From the NCBI GenBank assembly GCA_964539825.1, contig CAZIKF010000010.1:60464-124463 (forward strand): a stretch of DNA of 64,000 nucleotides. The letters are read 5' to 3'. Below, in pieces: positions 43,998-53,199 of the stretch; within the stretch, counting starts at the first letter, position 1; each line of letters begins with the position of its first letter. The position numbers and the translations under genes were made by a program. The notes beneath the pieces were generated by a model. That model was not told where the DNA came from and did not search any database. It was given only the letters and a program-made list of their open reading frames with translations. The stretch is from CAZIKF01 sp964539825. GTDB taxonomy: Bacteria; Muiribacteriota; UBA6191.

Positions 43998-44125
43998 GAG
44001 CCTGTTCACGATCTCCATTCAACGACGATTTGCCGCAAAGCGCATGCTCGGCGTTGTCATACTTCGGGCCTTGATTATCCACTTTTCGCTAAATCTCGCT
44101 ACAAATGGAGATCGTGAACAGGCTC
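43998..44125. mobile_element. 128-bp MITE with 22-bp perfect terminal inverted repeats
   Basis: The ends GAGCCTGTTCACGATC... are perfect inverted repeats of 22 bp (43998-44019 and 44104-44125). TAA flanks both sides (43995-43997 and 44126-44128), consistent with a 3-bp target duplication. GAG(C)CTGTT ends with a TNA duplication resemble IS5-family (IS1031-type) elements, so it may be mobilised by such a transposase; none is encoded here. The left TAA is also the stop codon of the ImmA-like gene. Confidence 0.85.
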
Positions 44126-44193
44126 TAAGAAAACCAACCGCTCACGTTACGAAGTGTAGAGACACCAGGCTCTGGGCACACAAAGACAACTCC

Positions 44194-44231
44194 AATTACA
44201 TCATTGAGTAAAATTACTCAGTGGTGTAATT
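44194..44231. repeat. palindrome at left edge of the RM locus
   Basis: Arms of 18 bp around an AA centre (AATTACATCATTGAGTAA and its near-complement); the two mismatches could pair as G-U in RNA. It lies 10 bp after the hsdR stop. A related palindrome lies at 51433-51468 on the other side of the locus. Confidence 0.6.
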
Positions 44232-44241
44232 ATCAATATTT

Positions 44242-47200
44242 TTATGGGGCCCTGAGCTGGTCTGAGTTATGGAGTCGGTTGTGGACAAGATCGAAGATAA
44301 TAGAGTTGAAGCTCTGCATTGTTTGTTGATTGGTGAGTACGCTTTTCGCCATCTGATCGTGGCTTTGTTGGCTGACTGATAAAGCTTTTAACAGGGCTAC
44401 GTTGAAGTCTCCTAGTTTTGCTTGTTCCCTGGGATTGTTTTGGATTTGCTGGACTACCACCTCATTTTCCAGGATTTTGTCCGAGATCCACGTTGCGTAG
44501 TTGAGTCGGTCCGCGTCTGTGAGTCCTTCCCCTGCTAGAATTTCGTTCAGTCTTTCCAGAATTTGGGACATGAGTTCTTTCTTGGGATCTTTCTTCCTCC
44601 CACTTGCTACGGAATCGCCGGGTATTAGTTTGGTTTCTTCCTCGGGACCGTCCCCGAGTTGAATAGTGCTTTTGCCCTGTTCATCAAGGCGGTAGCGGGT
44701 CATTTCAAGGGAGCTGAGATCTATATCTTCTTGATCTATGCTCAGCCGCAGCAGCGGGTAAAGATGGCGGCAGTAGACGTTGAATTTTTCCAGTTCTTCA
44801 TCATCGAATTGCACCACCTGGGAGATGAACTCATAGAATCGATGGAAACTTCCAAGATCCTTCCTGAATGCTTCCAGGTCGCTCTTCTTCTCACTGACGG
44901 TTTTGAGAGCAAGATTTAACTCCGGGGAAACTTGCAGATTTGCTTTCTTCAAGTTCTCTATTTGCTCCATTAACTTTTTAAGCTCTTGAACAGCTTCCAG
45001 GTAAGAAACCCTAAAGCGATCCCTGGCTGGTGTGAGTAGAGCTTGTAGCTTTTTCTGAGTTACTTTCTCGATGGGCGCGAAAAAAGCGACAGCAAACTCT
45101 TCGACATTCTGCATGTTGAAAATGTCTCTTTGGAGGATTCGATCCTGAACTTCGTAGATTTTGTTAGGGTCGGACACTCGCTCTAGCTCCGACTGACGGT
45201 AATATGGTTCGAATGCTTTGCGTACCTCCTCTATCTCGTTGACGAAATCAAGGATAAAGACCATTTTCTTACCTGGCTTCGTGCGATTGAGCCTGGAGAG
45301 GGTTTGAACGCAGTCCACATCACTCAAGCGCTTATCCACATACATGGCACAGAGTTTGGGCTGATCAAAGCCGGTCTGGAATTTGTTTGCAACGATCAGG
45401 AAACGGTAATCCTGTTTATCAAAAGCGTTTCGAATATCCTGACCGAGTAGATTCGGATTGATGTTGATTTCTGTGAACGGATCAGACCCTGACTCCGAAT
45501 CGAGTACTTCTCCGGAAAACGCCGCCAGAGCTTTGAGTGGGTACTTTTTCTCGTCGATGTACTTGTTCAAGGCCAATTTGTAACGCACGGCAGCCTTTCG
45601 TGAGTCGGTCACGACCATCGCGCGGGCTTCGCCGCCGAGAAGATGGGCCACGTTCTCGCGGAAGTGCTCAATGATCACGATGACTTTCTGGGTAATATTG
45701 TACTCATGAAGCTTCACCCATCGGAGCACTTCTTTGCTGGCCTTGCGACTCTCAACTTCTAGATCCTTGTCTTTAGACTTCTGGTTGAGCTCACAAGCCA
45801 TTTCATAGGTGATGTAGTTTTGAAGCACATCGAGGATAAATTTCTCTTCGATGGCTTGCTGCATGGAATAGAGATGAAACGGGCCGGGTAGATTCTTGTC
45901 ACTGATGGGTTGGGTTGGGTCAGGGGGTCGCCCGAATAGCTCAAGGGTTTTGGCCTTTGGAGTGGCCGTAAAAGCAAAATAGGAGATGTTACGTGCCTTC
46001 TTTCTTGAAGCAAGAACCGCGTTGATAACTTCTTCGGCGGAGAGTTCCTCATTCTCTTCATCAAGATCCTCCGTGGTGAGCAGTTCTTTAAGCTTGCGCG
46101 CGGTTGTTCCCGTCTGGGAGGAATGCGCTTCATCGGCAATGATGGCGTAGTTACTCGCTTTGAATTCTTTGCGGTTCTCGATGGCCTCCAGTACGAATGG
46201 GAAGGTTTGAATGGTGACAATGACAATCGGAGTTCGATTCACCAGCGCCTGCTTGAGTGACTCGGATTTACTTGTAGATCCATCACCGCTGATTGCACAA
46301 ACCACACCTTTGGTTCGTTCAAATTGAGTAATGGTGGATTGGAGTTGGCTATCGAGAACGGTTCGATCAGTGATAACGATTACGTTTCGAAATACCTTGT
46401 GGCCGTTCTTGTTAAAGAGTGATGCGAGTTGATAGGAGAGCCAGGCGATGGAGTTGGACTTGCCGGAACCAGCACTATGCTGGATCAGGTAAGAATGCCC
46501 CGGTCCTTCTTGAGCAACGGTATCGACCATTTTGGTCACGGCCTCAAGTTGGTGGAAGCGCGGGAAAATCATCGTGGACTTATTTTTGAGCACGCCGGAT
46601 AAATCTTCCTCGGTGGTTTCCTCAAGATGAAGAAATCGACCCAGAATATGCAGCCACATCTCGTGCTCCATGACGAATTCCCAGAGATAGGAAATGGAGT
46701 ACCCTTCCGGGTTCGGTGGGTTGCCCGCCCCGCCATTGTTGCCACGATTAAACGGCAGAAAAAAGGACTTCATCCCTTCAAGGCGAGTGGTCATATACAC
46801 TTCACTGGTACTGACTGCAAAATGCACCAGGGCACCTCGTTTGAATTGAAGAAGTGGTTCGCTCTTCTTCGTATTCGGGTCTTTTGGAGGTCGGTCTTTC
46901 TTATACTGGTAAACGGCATCCTGAACCGTCTGAGTGAAATCTGTCTTCAGCTCCAGAGTCGCGGTAGGAATCCCGTTGACGAAGAGCACCAGATCAATGC
47001 GATTCTGATTGTGCAAAGAGTAGGTAACTTCCTGGACTACCCGAAGCCGGTTCTTTCCGTAGGCCTGACTTATCTTGTCAGAGAGCCCATGATCAGGCTT
47101 GAATTGGCAAAGATTGATGGAGATCCCAACATCTTTGAACCCTTCCCGAAGAACTCGCAAAGTTCCCTTGCTCTCCAGGTTTTTAACAGTTTGAGAAACA

Positions 47201-47403
47201 AGGCGTTTCGAGGGATCACCTCCCTTCTTAGCGAGTTTCTCCCAGGTCTCCGGATAGGCATCTTGGACAAACCCAATAAGATCTTCAGTGTAGAGCGCGG
47301 TCTCAGGATCGTAATTGGAATTATGCCCCTCTACCCACCCCCGTTCACAAAGGGCTTCAACAAGCTCCAACTGGAACATTTTTTCCTGGTGGACTGTGCT
47401 CAC
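44242..47403 (-). CDS. hsdR: type I restriction enzyme subunit R (HsdR)
   Basis: A 1053-residue motor/nuclease subunit. The nuclease core has RIDLVLFVNG and ATLELKTDFT (PD-(D/E)xK type). The SF2 helicase/translocase has Walker A HSAGSGKSNSIAWL, DEAH-box IIADEAHSSQTG, the motif SYFAFTATPKAKTLELFG, and the later NKFQTGFDQPKLCAMYVDK and SRLNRT. Length is normal and the frame is intact. It starts at a GTG overlapping the hsdS TGA (GTGA). With hsdM broken, restriction by an unmodified-DNA cutter would be dangerous, so it may be silent. Confidence 0.95.
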   Translation of the reverse strand: MSTVHQEKMFQLELVEALCERGWVEGHNSNYDPETALYTEDLIGFVQDAYPETWEKLAKKGGDPSKRLVSQTVKNLESKGTLRVLREGFKDVGISINLCQFKPDHGLSDKISQAYGKNRLRVVQEVTYSLHNQNRIDLVLFVNGIPTATLELKTDFTQTVQDAVYQYKKDRPPKDPNTKKSEPLLQFKRGALVHFAVSTSEVYMTTRLEGMKSFFLPFNRGNNGGAGNPPNPEGYSISYLWEFVMEHEMWLHILGRFLHLEETTEEDLSGVLKNKSTMIFPRFHQLEAVTKMVDTVAQEGPGHSYLIQHSAGSGKSNSIAWLSYQLASLFNKNGHKVFRNVIVITDRTVLDSQLQSTITQFERTKGVVCAISGDGSTSKSESLKQALVNRTPIVIVTIQTFPFVLEAIENRKEFKASNYAIIADEAHSSQTGTTARKLKELLTTEDLDEENEELSAEEVINAVLASRKKARNISYFAFTATPKAKTLELFGRPPDPTQPISDKNLPGPFHLYSMQQAIEEKFILDVLQNYITYEMACELNQKSKDKDLEVESRKASKEVLRWVKLHEYNITQKVIVIIEHFRENVAHLLGGEARAMVVTDSRKAAVRYKLALNKYIDEKKYPLKALAAFSGEVLDSESGSDPFTEININPNLLGQDIRNAFDKQDYRFLIVANKFQTGFDQPKLCAMYVDKRLSDVDCVQTLSRLNRTKPGKKMVFILDFVNEIEEVRKAFEPYYRQSELERVSDPNKIYEVQDRILQRDIFNMQNVEEFAVAFFAPIEKVTQKKLQALLTPARDRFRVSYLEAVQELKKLMEQIENLKKANLQVSPELNLALKTVSEKKSDLEAFRKDLGSFHRFYEFISQVVQFDDEELEKFNVYCRHLYPLLRLSIDQEDIDLSSLEMTRYRLDEQGKSTIQLGDGPEEETKLIPGDSVASGRKKDPKKELMSQILERLNEILAGEGLTDADRLNYATWISDKILENEVVVQQIQNNPREQAKLGDFNVALLKALSVSQQSHDQMAKSVLTNQQTMQSFNSIIFDLVHNRLHNSDQLRAP

Positions 47404-48701
47404 TGGATTTCCTCAGGATTGACTTGATTGCGGATATCTATCTTGCCGGTGACTGCGGCTGAAATCAGGGCAGTTCGACGTTCCTTGAGGAGGGTGATGG
47501 CGGAATTGGCTGTCTCAACCAGAGTATCAATTTTTTGGGTTTCCCGATCTAAAAAAGTCGCAATGGTTTTTTGCTCTTGGATTGGTGGAATCAAAATGGT
47601 GAGTTCAGATATTAACTCACCATTTAAAGCAGCTTGGTTAGCACCTCTGCCATACTCGCGAATAGGCATGTATAGATGCTGGAACAACAGTTGAATAAAT
47701 TTCCCAATTACTTTTCTGCCCGGTACAATCGCAGCTAGATTTTGATTTATTGTTGTTGATATTCCCAATAAGGAAGACATTCCTCTGGTCTTACCTTGGC
47801 CTACCAAACCTATGATCACTGAACCTAGTGGTACCATTCTCAATGAAGTTTTATTAAAGGCATTTTTTGATATTAACTCTGAGGGTTGCTCAACGATTGT
47901 ATCATTTACTTTGCTACTCGACAGCCAGGGGATAGTGCCATTTTCCCAATACTCTTCGACGTTTCGGTCTGGAGTAGAGCCATTAAAAATCATGGAATAA
48001 TTGCCAAGCTTTGAAATCTTCCACTCCTTAGGAATCTCCCCCAACCATTCCACTCCGCTGTCTTTCATTTTGGCGTTTGGGTTGAGGCCTTTGGTTACGC
48101 AGTGAGAGATCAGGGCCTGGCGTTTTTCTTTGAGAAGTTCAATCAAGCGTTCCTGTTTCTCAACAAGAAGATCAATCTTCCGAGTCTCCCGATCAAGAAA
48201 AGCCGCGATGGCTTTTTGTTCTTGGATTGAGGGGAGGGCTATTCCCATTTCAGCTACAAACTCTGAACTAGCCCTAGGCATTTTTGAGCCGTAGGTGGAA
48301 CTATCCACTTTGGATATGAAACCGCCCGAAATCAATAAATAAAAGCAGAATTTGGAATGGAAAACACCCTTTTGCGGATAGTATGCCAAAAGGTCACCAA
48401 ATGCCACACCGTCAGACTGCGTCAAATACACCTTAGATAAATAAGGCCGTAGTTTCCCGAACAATACGTCACCCGCAGAAAATGCCACATCATCCCCGGA
48501 ATAACTTGACTTTGTAGCCAAAAACCGGCCTGTTCCTCCTTCGATGTTCTCTAGCGCAACGACTTTTCTTCCTTCAATTGATACTTTCTTGTTTCGCAAA
48601 CTGGTTACAAATTTTAGACGTTTTTCCCCCCACCCCTCCGGAATTTGCCCAAGCCACTCAACCCCACTGTGCTTATATTTCGGATATGGCGTGTAACTCA
48701 T
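47400..48701 (-). CDS. hsdS: type I restriction specificity subunit S (HsdS)
   Basis: A 433-residue protein from ATG 48701 (an upstream frame extends to 48716). It has two target-recognition domains, each beginning with SGVEWLGxIPxxW, and two conserved coiled-coil regions (EQKAIAAFLDRETRKIDLLV and EQKTIATFLDRETQKIDTLV). TRD1 reads one half of the DNA site, TRD2 the other; the site itself cannot be predicted. It is intact, and its stop overlaps hsdR by 4 bp. Confidence 0.92.
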   Translation of the reverse strand: MSYTPYPKYKHSGVEWLGQIPEGWGEKRLKFVTSLRNKKVSIEGRKVVALENIEGGTGRFLATKSSYSGDDVAFSAGDVLFGKLRPYLSKVYLTQSDGVAFGDLLAYYPQKGVFHSKFCFYLLISGGFISKVDSSTYGSKMPRASSEFVAEMGIALPSIQEQKAIAAFLDRETRKIDLLVEKQERLIELLKEKRQALISHCVTKGLNPNAKMKDSGVEWLGEIPKEWKISKLGNYSMIFNGSTPDRNVEEYWENGTIPWLSSSKVNDTIVEQPSELISKNAFNKTSLRMVPLGSVIIGLVGQGKTRGMSSLLGISTTINQNLAAIVPGRKVIGKFIQLLFQHLYMPIREYGRGANQAALNGELISELTILIPPIQEQKTIATFLDRETQKIDTLVETANSAITLLKERRTALISAAVTGKIDIRNQVNPEEIQ

Positions 48702-49024
48702 TGTGTGACCCCACACCAGTCAAACCCGGTCGAGGCATACCTCGACCCTACATTTTGGGAACCAGTTGCCATGGATGGTGAGGGCTTATATTGCCAGGTA
48801 GAAAAGAAGTGTTTTCCCAGTCCAAAACTAGCTCCGCAGTTGTCATCTTCGGATTTGACCCGGAGAACAATGCGAAGTGCCTTTTTGAACTCCATGGTCC
48901 TGCCAGAGGATGGCAGGATGACCCCCCCGTAAAGGGTGGTTTTGCCCACAAAGTTTGTCCTCCCGCGACTTGATCGCGGGAGCCATTCTCGCATCTCAAA
49001 TTTTGCATTAACCTCGGATTTTAT

Positions 49025-49053
49025 GGATCCCGTGGTCAAGCCACGGGATGACT
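49025..49053. repeat. REP-like palindrome
   Basis: GGATCCCGTGGTCAAGCCAC, then GGGATGACT: a 7-bp perfect stem (CCCGTGG/CCACGGG) with loop TCAAG and the GGATCC/GATGAC edges seen in the other copies. Widespread palindromes of this kind are known in several bacterial groups. Confidence 0.6.
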
Positions 49054-49141
49054 GGAGTTTAGATTGCCATCGGATTATGGAGCAAAGAGGTAAGTATTCT
49101 GGATTCTGAATCGAGTTTAGAATGAAGTGCTGGATTGCCTT

Positions 49142-49200
49142 AAAAAAGAAAAGCCACCAAGGTGCGCATCGCCGAAAAAATCGTCGAGAGGCGTGGTGGC
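49142..49200 (-). terminator. Rho-independent-type terminator after hsdM
   Basis: On the minus strand GCCACCA (49194-49200) pairs with TGGTGGC (49153-49159), with inner pairing (GACGAT/...CGGCGA), followed by TTTTCTTTTTTA. It would stop hsdM transcription before hsdS. Confidence 0.6.
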
Positions 49201-49254
49201 TGTTGTTATACCCATTATCGACATGATTTGACAGTGAGTCAAGGGGCCAAAACA

Positions 49255-51294
49255 TCACGCCGTCACCTCATGAAGTAGAGTCATGATTTCTGAGCTAACT
49301 TGCTCAAGCTCTGCATCAATTTCCTCCAATGGTCGTGGGGGTACGTATTTATAAAAGTGGCGGTTGAAGGGGATTTCGTAGCCCACGATTCCTACTTTCC
49401 CGTCCTTTTCATCGGTTTTGCTCTCATCAATCCAGGCGTCTGGTACATGGGGTTTTACTTCGCGCTCGAAATATTCATAGATACATTCTTTGAGAGGAAC
49501 ATTTTCGTAATCTCTGAGTTCTGGATCTGGTTCCGGTTCCCCTGCTTTGTTGGTGCAGATTTCTGCTTCTTCATCTCTCTCGGACAGAGACTGGCAGAGC
49601 CACTTCAAATCAGAAGCCGAGGGTTTGAGCGATCTGGTTCCCAGGTGGCTTTGAAGGACTTTCGAGAACTTCTCACGATCCAAATACAATCCCTCAGGGA
49701 ATTCTCTTAGGGCGGCCTCTACCTGAAGTAGCATCTGCACATTGGTATCTTGAAAATTCTAATCAAGAAACTGCTCAAAGCTCATTTTCTCGGAAAGTTT
49801 CTTTGCGTAGTTCTTGTAGGCTTTGGATTGAAGCCTCAATTTTGCGATGCGTTCTTCATCTACGTTGAAGTTTAGCCGTAGCGGTCGTTCTACGGTGATG
49901 CGCCGGAATCCAAAATCAACGGTGTCAAAGATCTTCATGGATTCACCTGGCTCGAAAGCTCCGTAGTGGCGAACGATTTCACTGATGTGCTCTTCCGTGA
50001 GATAGTTTCGTTTGCTTCCCAGTGACTTTCTCATTTTCGCGAAGTTCTCGGTTGCCTGGATCAGTTGAACCTTTCCTTTTCGTTGCGGTTCCTTGTTGTT
50101 TGAAAGTACCCACACGTAGGTGGCGATTCCAGTGTTGTAGAACATATCTGTTGGAAGTGCCACGATTCCCTCGAGTAGATCTTTTTCCAAAATATAGCGA
50201 CGAATTTCTGATTCTCCTGAACCGGCACCGCTAGTGAAAAGAGGGGAGCCGTTAAGAATGATGCCGATGCGGCTTGGATTCTGCGGGTTTCGGTGCATCT
50301 TAGAGACCAGATGAAGGAGAAAGAGCAGGCTCCCGTCAGATACTCTCGGGAGTCCAGGCCCAAAACGCCCGGCATAGCCTTTGAGATCAAACTCCTCTTT
50401 CACTTCCTTCTGAACTTTCTTCCACTCCACTCCGAACGGAGGATTGGAGAGGCAGTAGTCAAAGTGTTTGCCGATGAGTTGGTCGTTGCTGAGTGTATTC
50501 CCATATTTGATGTTGCTGACATCCTGCCCTTTGACGAGCATATCGGCTTTGCAGATCGCGTAAGATTCGGGGTTTAACTCTTGACCATAAGTGGTCAGTC
50601 GGGTATTGGGATTGAGTTCGTGAACGTATTCTGTGCCAGCCGACAAAAATCCGCCCGTTCCGGCGGTTGGGTCGTAGATGCTTCGTACGATGCCGGGTTT
50701 GCTTAACACTTCGTCATCAAACATAAAGACCAGACTGGTAGTGAGGCGCACGATATCCCTCGGGGTGAAGTGCTCCCCTGCGGTTTCATTGGAGATCTCC
50801 GCGAATCTTCGGATCAACTCTTCAAAGATCAAACCCATCTGGTGGTTGTCGATCGTGTCTGGATGCAAGTCCATTTCAGAAAATTTCTTAGCTACCATAT
50901 AGAGCAGGTTGGCTTCATCGAGTCGCTCGATTAGCTCCAAAACGCGGAATGACTCGAACACGTCACGGGCATCAGAGCTAAAAGATTCGATTTAGGTCTC
51001 CAGATTTTGCCTGGTGTCATTTGCTCCAAGATTGGAGAGGGTGAGTTTCGATGAGTTGAAAAAACTCTGCTTGGCAACGAGAGGGACAAGTTGCTCCAGC
51101 ATAAAAGGATTCTTTTTATGTTTCTCGCACTCCTCAATCACGGCTTCTCGGGTAGGCTCCAGAACACATTCCAAACGCCTGAGCAAGGTAAAGGGCAAGA
51201 TCACCCGCCCATATTCAGACTGCTTGAAATCACCACGCAACAAATCTGCAACCGACCAGATAAAGGCCGCCATCGAGCTAAAATTAACCATCAA
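49255..51294 (-). pseudogene. hsdM: type I methyltransferase HsdM with two in-frame stops
   Basis: One continuous reading frame of 680 codons covers the whole HsdM. It is broken by TAA at 50992-50994 (inside NLET-stop-IESFSS, where relatives usually have Tyr) and TAG at 49759-49761 (after SFEQFLD). All parts are present: the N-terminal HsdM domain; AdoMet motif DPTAGTGGFL; catalytic SNPPF; the C-terminal tail IPFNRHFYKYVPPRPLEEID. The frame is the same on both sides of each stop, so these are base substitutions, not frameshifts. The three open segments are 51294-50992, 50991-49759 and 49758-49255. The rest of the gene looks conserved, so the damage is recent, or a sequencing error. Confidence 0.88.
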
Positions 51295-51954
51295 TCCTCC
51301 ACAGTAGGTGAAAATCAGTGACCAGAGGCAGTGTACTTACAATCTTTGATTTCTTCAAAAGGAACCGATACGTAGATTCCCGACACCCTGATGACGATAC
51401 AGGTTTTACACATGCCCAGAATATCGCGCTGAATTATGCCATTGAGTAAATGGACTCAATGTAGTAATCAGAGAATTTGTTTAGCTACCGGAGATGAAGA
51501 CAATCCCCTTGAAGTAAGTGGAAAAGGAAAAGCCGCTGATTCGCTATGCTGGTTCAGCGACCAAAACCTCTGTACGTTCAAAGCCGATAGGCAGAAAACC
51601 ATTCAAATTGTATCAGAAATCTTGATCTTTAATGGGCCTTATTTTTGTGGTCGGAAAATGGGAGAAAAAGAGTGCACTTTACGGCCAAAACCCTCGCAGA
51701 TTATGCGGGTGGCACCGGTCAACGGGGCCCCCGCGGAGCGAAGTGCAGCACAGGGTGCATGGGCAATTTCGGGGCTACTTGAATAGCAAACTACCAAGCC
51801 GAGAGCACTCATTTTTGAGTGGCCGGCGTTGTGGGCGATGCCATAGATCTTATCCCTTTGCAATCGAAGCGGAGTGGGGATGGTTGCCGGTGACGGGACC
51901 CGCTGCACGCATGGTAGGCATGGTAGCTATTATTTACACTCTGGTAGGTGGGAA
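51295..51954. other. 660-bp gene-free region
   Basis: It contains the second palindrome (51433-51468). From ~51470 to 51960 there is a GC-richer, low-coding stretch with only short overlapping frames on both strands (116 codons plus, 89 codons minus), none convincing. A small hairpin CACTCA-TTTT-TGAGTG lies near 51807-51822. On the minus strand a phrase ATGGCATCGCCC resembles the core of the long-hairpin elements, but the arms are not clear. Possibly a decayed mobile element. Confidence 0.45.
51433..51468. repeat. palindrome at right edge of the RM locus
   Basis: ATTATGCCATTGAGT pairs with ACTCAATGTAGTAAT (12 of 15). The central ATTGAGTAAA...ACTCA is shared with the palindrome at 44194-44231, in the same orientation. 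It lies 139 bp upstream of the hsdM start. Confidence 0.6.
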
Positions 51955-52863
51955 TTAAATCAGGAAGTAGTAATAGTAGCCGAGGCAATTGACCATAAGG
52001 GCTGCAGCGGGCAGAGCTAGGCATTTCAGAATTCCAAAAATGGAGGGATTGCTACTCCTGTGGCTGTGATCTACCTGGGATTTCATGGGAAAGGGTTTTA
52101 AAACACTCGGGAATTTGGAATCGAACGGCTCAGATTGATTTCTCATCGCTCCTCTTTGAGATCCCTGAGATTCTTCCAATTCATCCAGTTCTCTTTCCAT
52201 TTCTTCAAATTCCAATTTATCAGCAGGGCTCCATTCCATGTCTTCTGACCGAGTTTGGAAATCAGATCGTTCAGCCATCCGAGAAGGGACGAGATTTCGG
52301 GAATTTTTCGAACTGTATGGGGAGGGTCTTCCCTGTTCCATCCGGCGAATCATGTTCAGTCCGGAGCGAAATCCGATAGCGATCATAAGCAGGCCAAACA
52401 TAGGAAAAATAGCCACGATTCCTACTATCCATAGGGAGAAGGGTGCTGATCGCATTCCCTTGATTCTTGATATGGATGGATCTTCTTTGACAATCTCGAT
52501 TACGACTTCACGACCCTTTTTTAGGCAGGTTCCGGTGGAATAAGAAGTACCTGGCCACTCCACTTCGTTATAAATGAAAGAATATTCATTGCGGTAAATA
52601 TCAGTATTGTCTTCAGAGGAATTTGTTTCGTGACAAGCGCTGACGACTCCAGGGCCGGTTTCCAGGGTCCTTGATGAGAAAGAAAGAGACTGAAAGTCAG
52701 CCAGTCCCCCAAAAATCCACATGAAGACAGAGCCAATGGTAAAGAAGGTCCATCCCACTTGTGAGAAGAGGTTGCCCGACAAAGCCTGGATTCTGGTACC
52801 AAAGGAAATGAATTCAGGTCGCCTATGTCTGTTTTTGGGAGATAACTTGTTGAGTCTTAACAT
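51955..52863 (-). CDS. DUF3592-like membrane protein
   Basis: A 302-residue protein with about three TM helices (residues ~38-55, 140-165 and at the very C-terminus, ~282-300). Between the first two lies a periplasmic-type domain with EYSFIYNEVEWPG, typical of DUF3592. The Arg/Ser-rich region after 175 is cytoplasmic and likely disordered. Function unknown. It lies 12 bp after the ferredoxin gene in an apparent four-gene operon. Confidence 0.65.
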   Translation of the reverse strand: MLRLNKLSPKNRHRRPEFISFGTRIQALSGNLFSQVGWTFFTIGSVFMWIFGGLADFQSLSFSSRTLETGPGVVSACHETNSSEDNTDIYRNEYSFIYNEVEWPGTSYSTGTCLKKGREVVIEIVKEDPSISRIKGMRSAPFSLWIVGIVAIFPMFGLLMIAIGFRSGLNMIRRMEQGRPSPYSSKNSRNLVPSRMAERSDFQTRSEDMEWSPADKLEFEEMERELDELEESQGSQRGAMRNQSEPFDSKFPSVLKPFPMKSQVDHSHRSSNPSIFGILKCLALPAAALMVNCLGYYYYFLI

Positions 52864-52875
52864 AGACGTGCTCTC

Positions 52876-53145
52876 TTACTCTTCCAGGGTAAGCGGCCCC
52901 TTTACCTTACAGATACACGTTAGGATCCAGCCCATTTCTCTTTGTTCTTTACTCAGACAGTGCTCGTCGGTGGCGAACTCCACTTCTCCTTGTGCTCTCG
53001 TGGCACAGGTTCCGCAAACACCTTCACGGCAGTCCGCGGCCATTTCAATTCCTCTTAGTTCTGCCTCTTCCAGAATGTAGCTACCCTCTTCGAGTTCAAG
53101 GGTCCTCTCGGACAGGGTGAATTTGATGGGCCATTTTATCGACAT
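52876..53145 (-). CDS. [2Fe-2S] plant-type ferredoxin
   Basis: An 89-residue ferredoxin. Cluster ligands are Cys39, Cys44, Cys47 (DCREGVCGTC) and Cys77 (ILTC), the Cx4Cx2C...C plant/bacterial pattern. It transfers electrons to an oxygenase or reductase not identified here. No adjacent partner enzyme is visible. It stands between an unknown tail-anchored gene and the DUF3592-like gene on the same strand. Confidence 0.92.
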   Translation of the reverse strand: MSIKWPIKFTLSERTLELEEGSYILEEAELRGIEMAADCREGVCGTCATRAQGEVEFATDEHCLSKEQREMGWILTCICKVKGPLTLEE

Positions 53146-53199
53146 GAGTCCAAAGAATATTTGGGTTTTCAGCAGGAGTAAAGGGTTTTTTTGAAAGAT

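Larger units (their letters stand above)
48702..49254. other. 553-bp spacer between hsdM and hsdS with palindromes
   Basis: A 186-codon frame fills this gap on the minus strand, but it is built from palindromes and looks non-coding. It holds several REP-like palindromes: about 48841-48870; around 48897-48922 (CCTGCCAGAGGATGGCAGG); 48961-48981 (TCCCGCGACTTGATCGCGGGA); 49025-49053. A terminator-like hairpin follows at 49142-49200. Such a spacer is unusual inside an hsd operon. Confidence 0.55.

Noticed and set aside
48698..49258. 186-codon frame between hsdM and hsdS on the minus strand
   Set aside because: It translates through REP-like palindromes and a terminator, and shows no protein-like pattern; the openness is probably chance.
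49255..51294. Stop codons in hsdM explained by a reassigned genetic code
   Set aside because: TAA and TAG end many other genes in the window normally (for example TAG for the HEAT gene at 3347, TAA for the radical-SAM gene), so recoding is not supported.
51436..51786. 116-codon plus-strand frame and 89-codon minus-strand frame in the same region
   Set aside because: They overlap each other, have no ribosome sites and no domain pattern; both look spurious.
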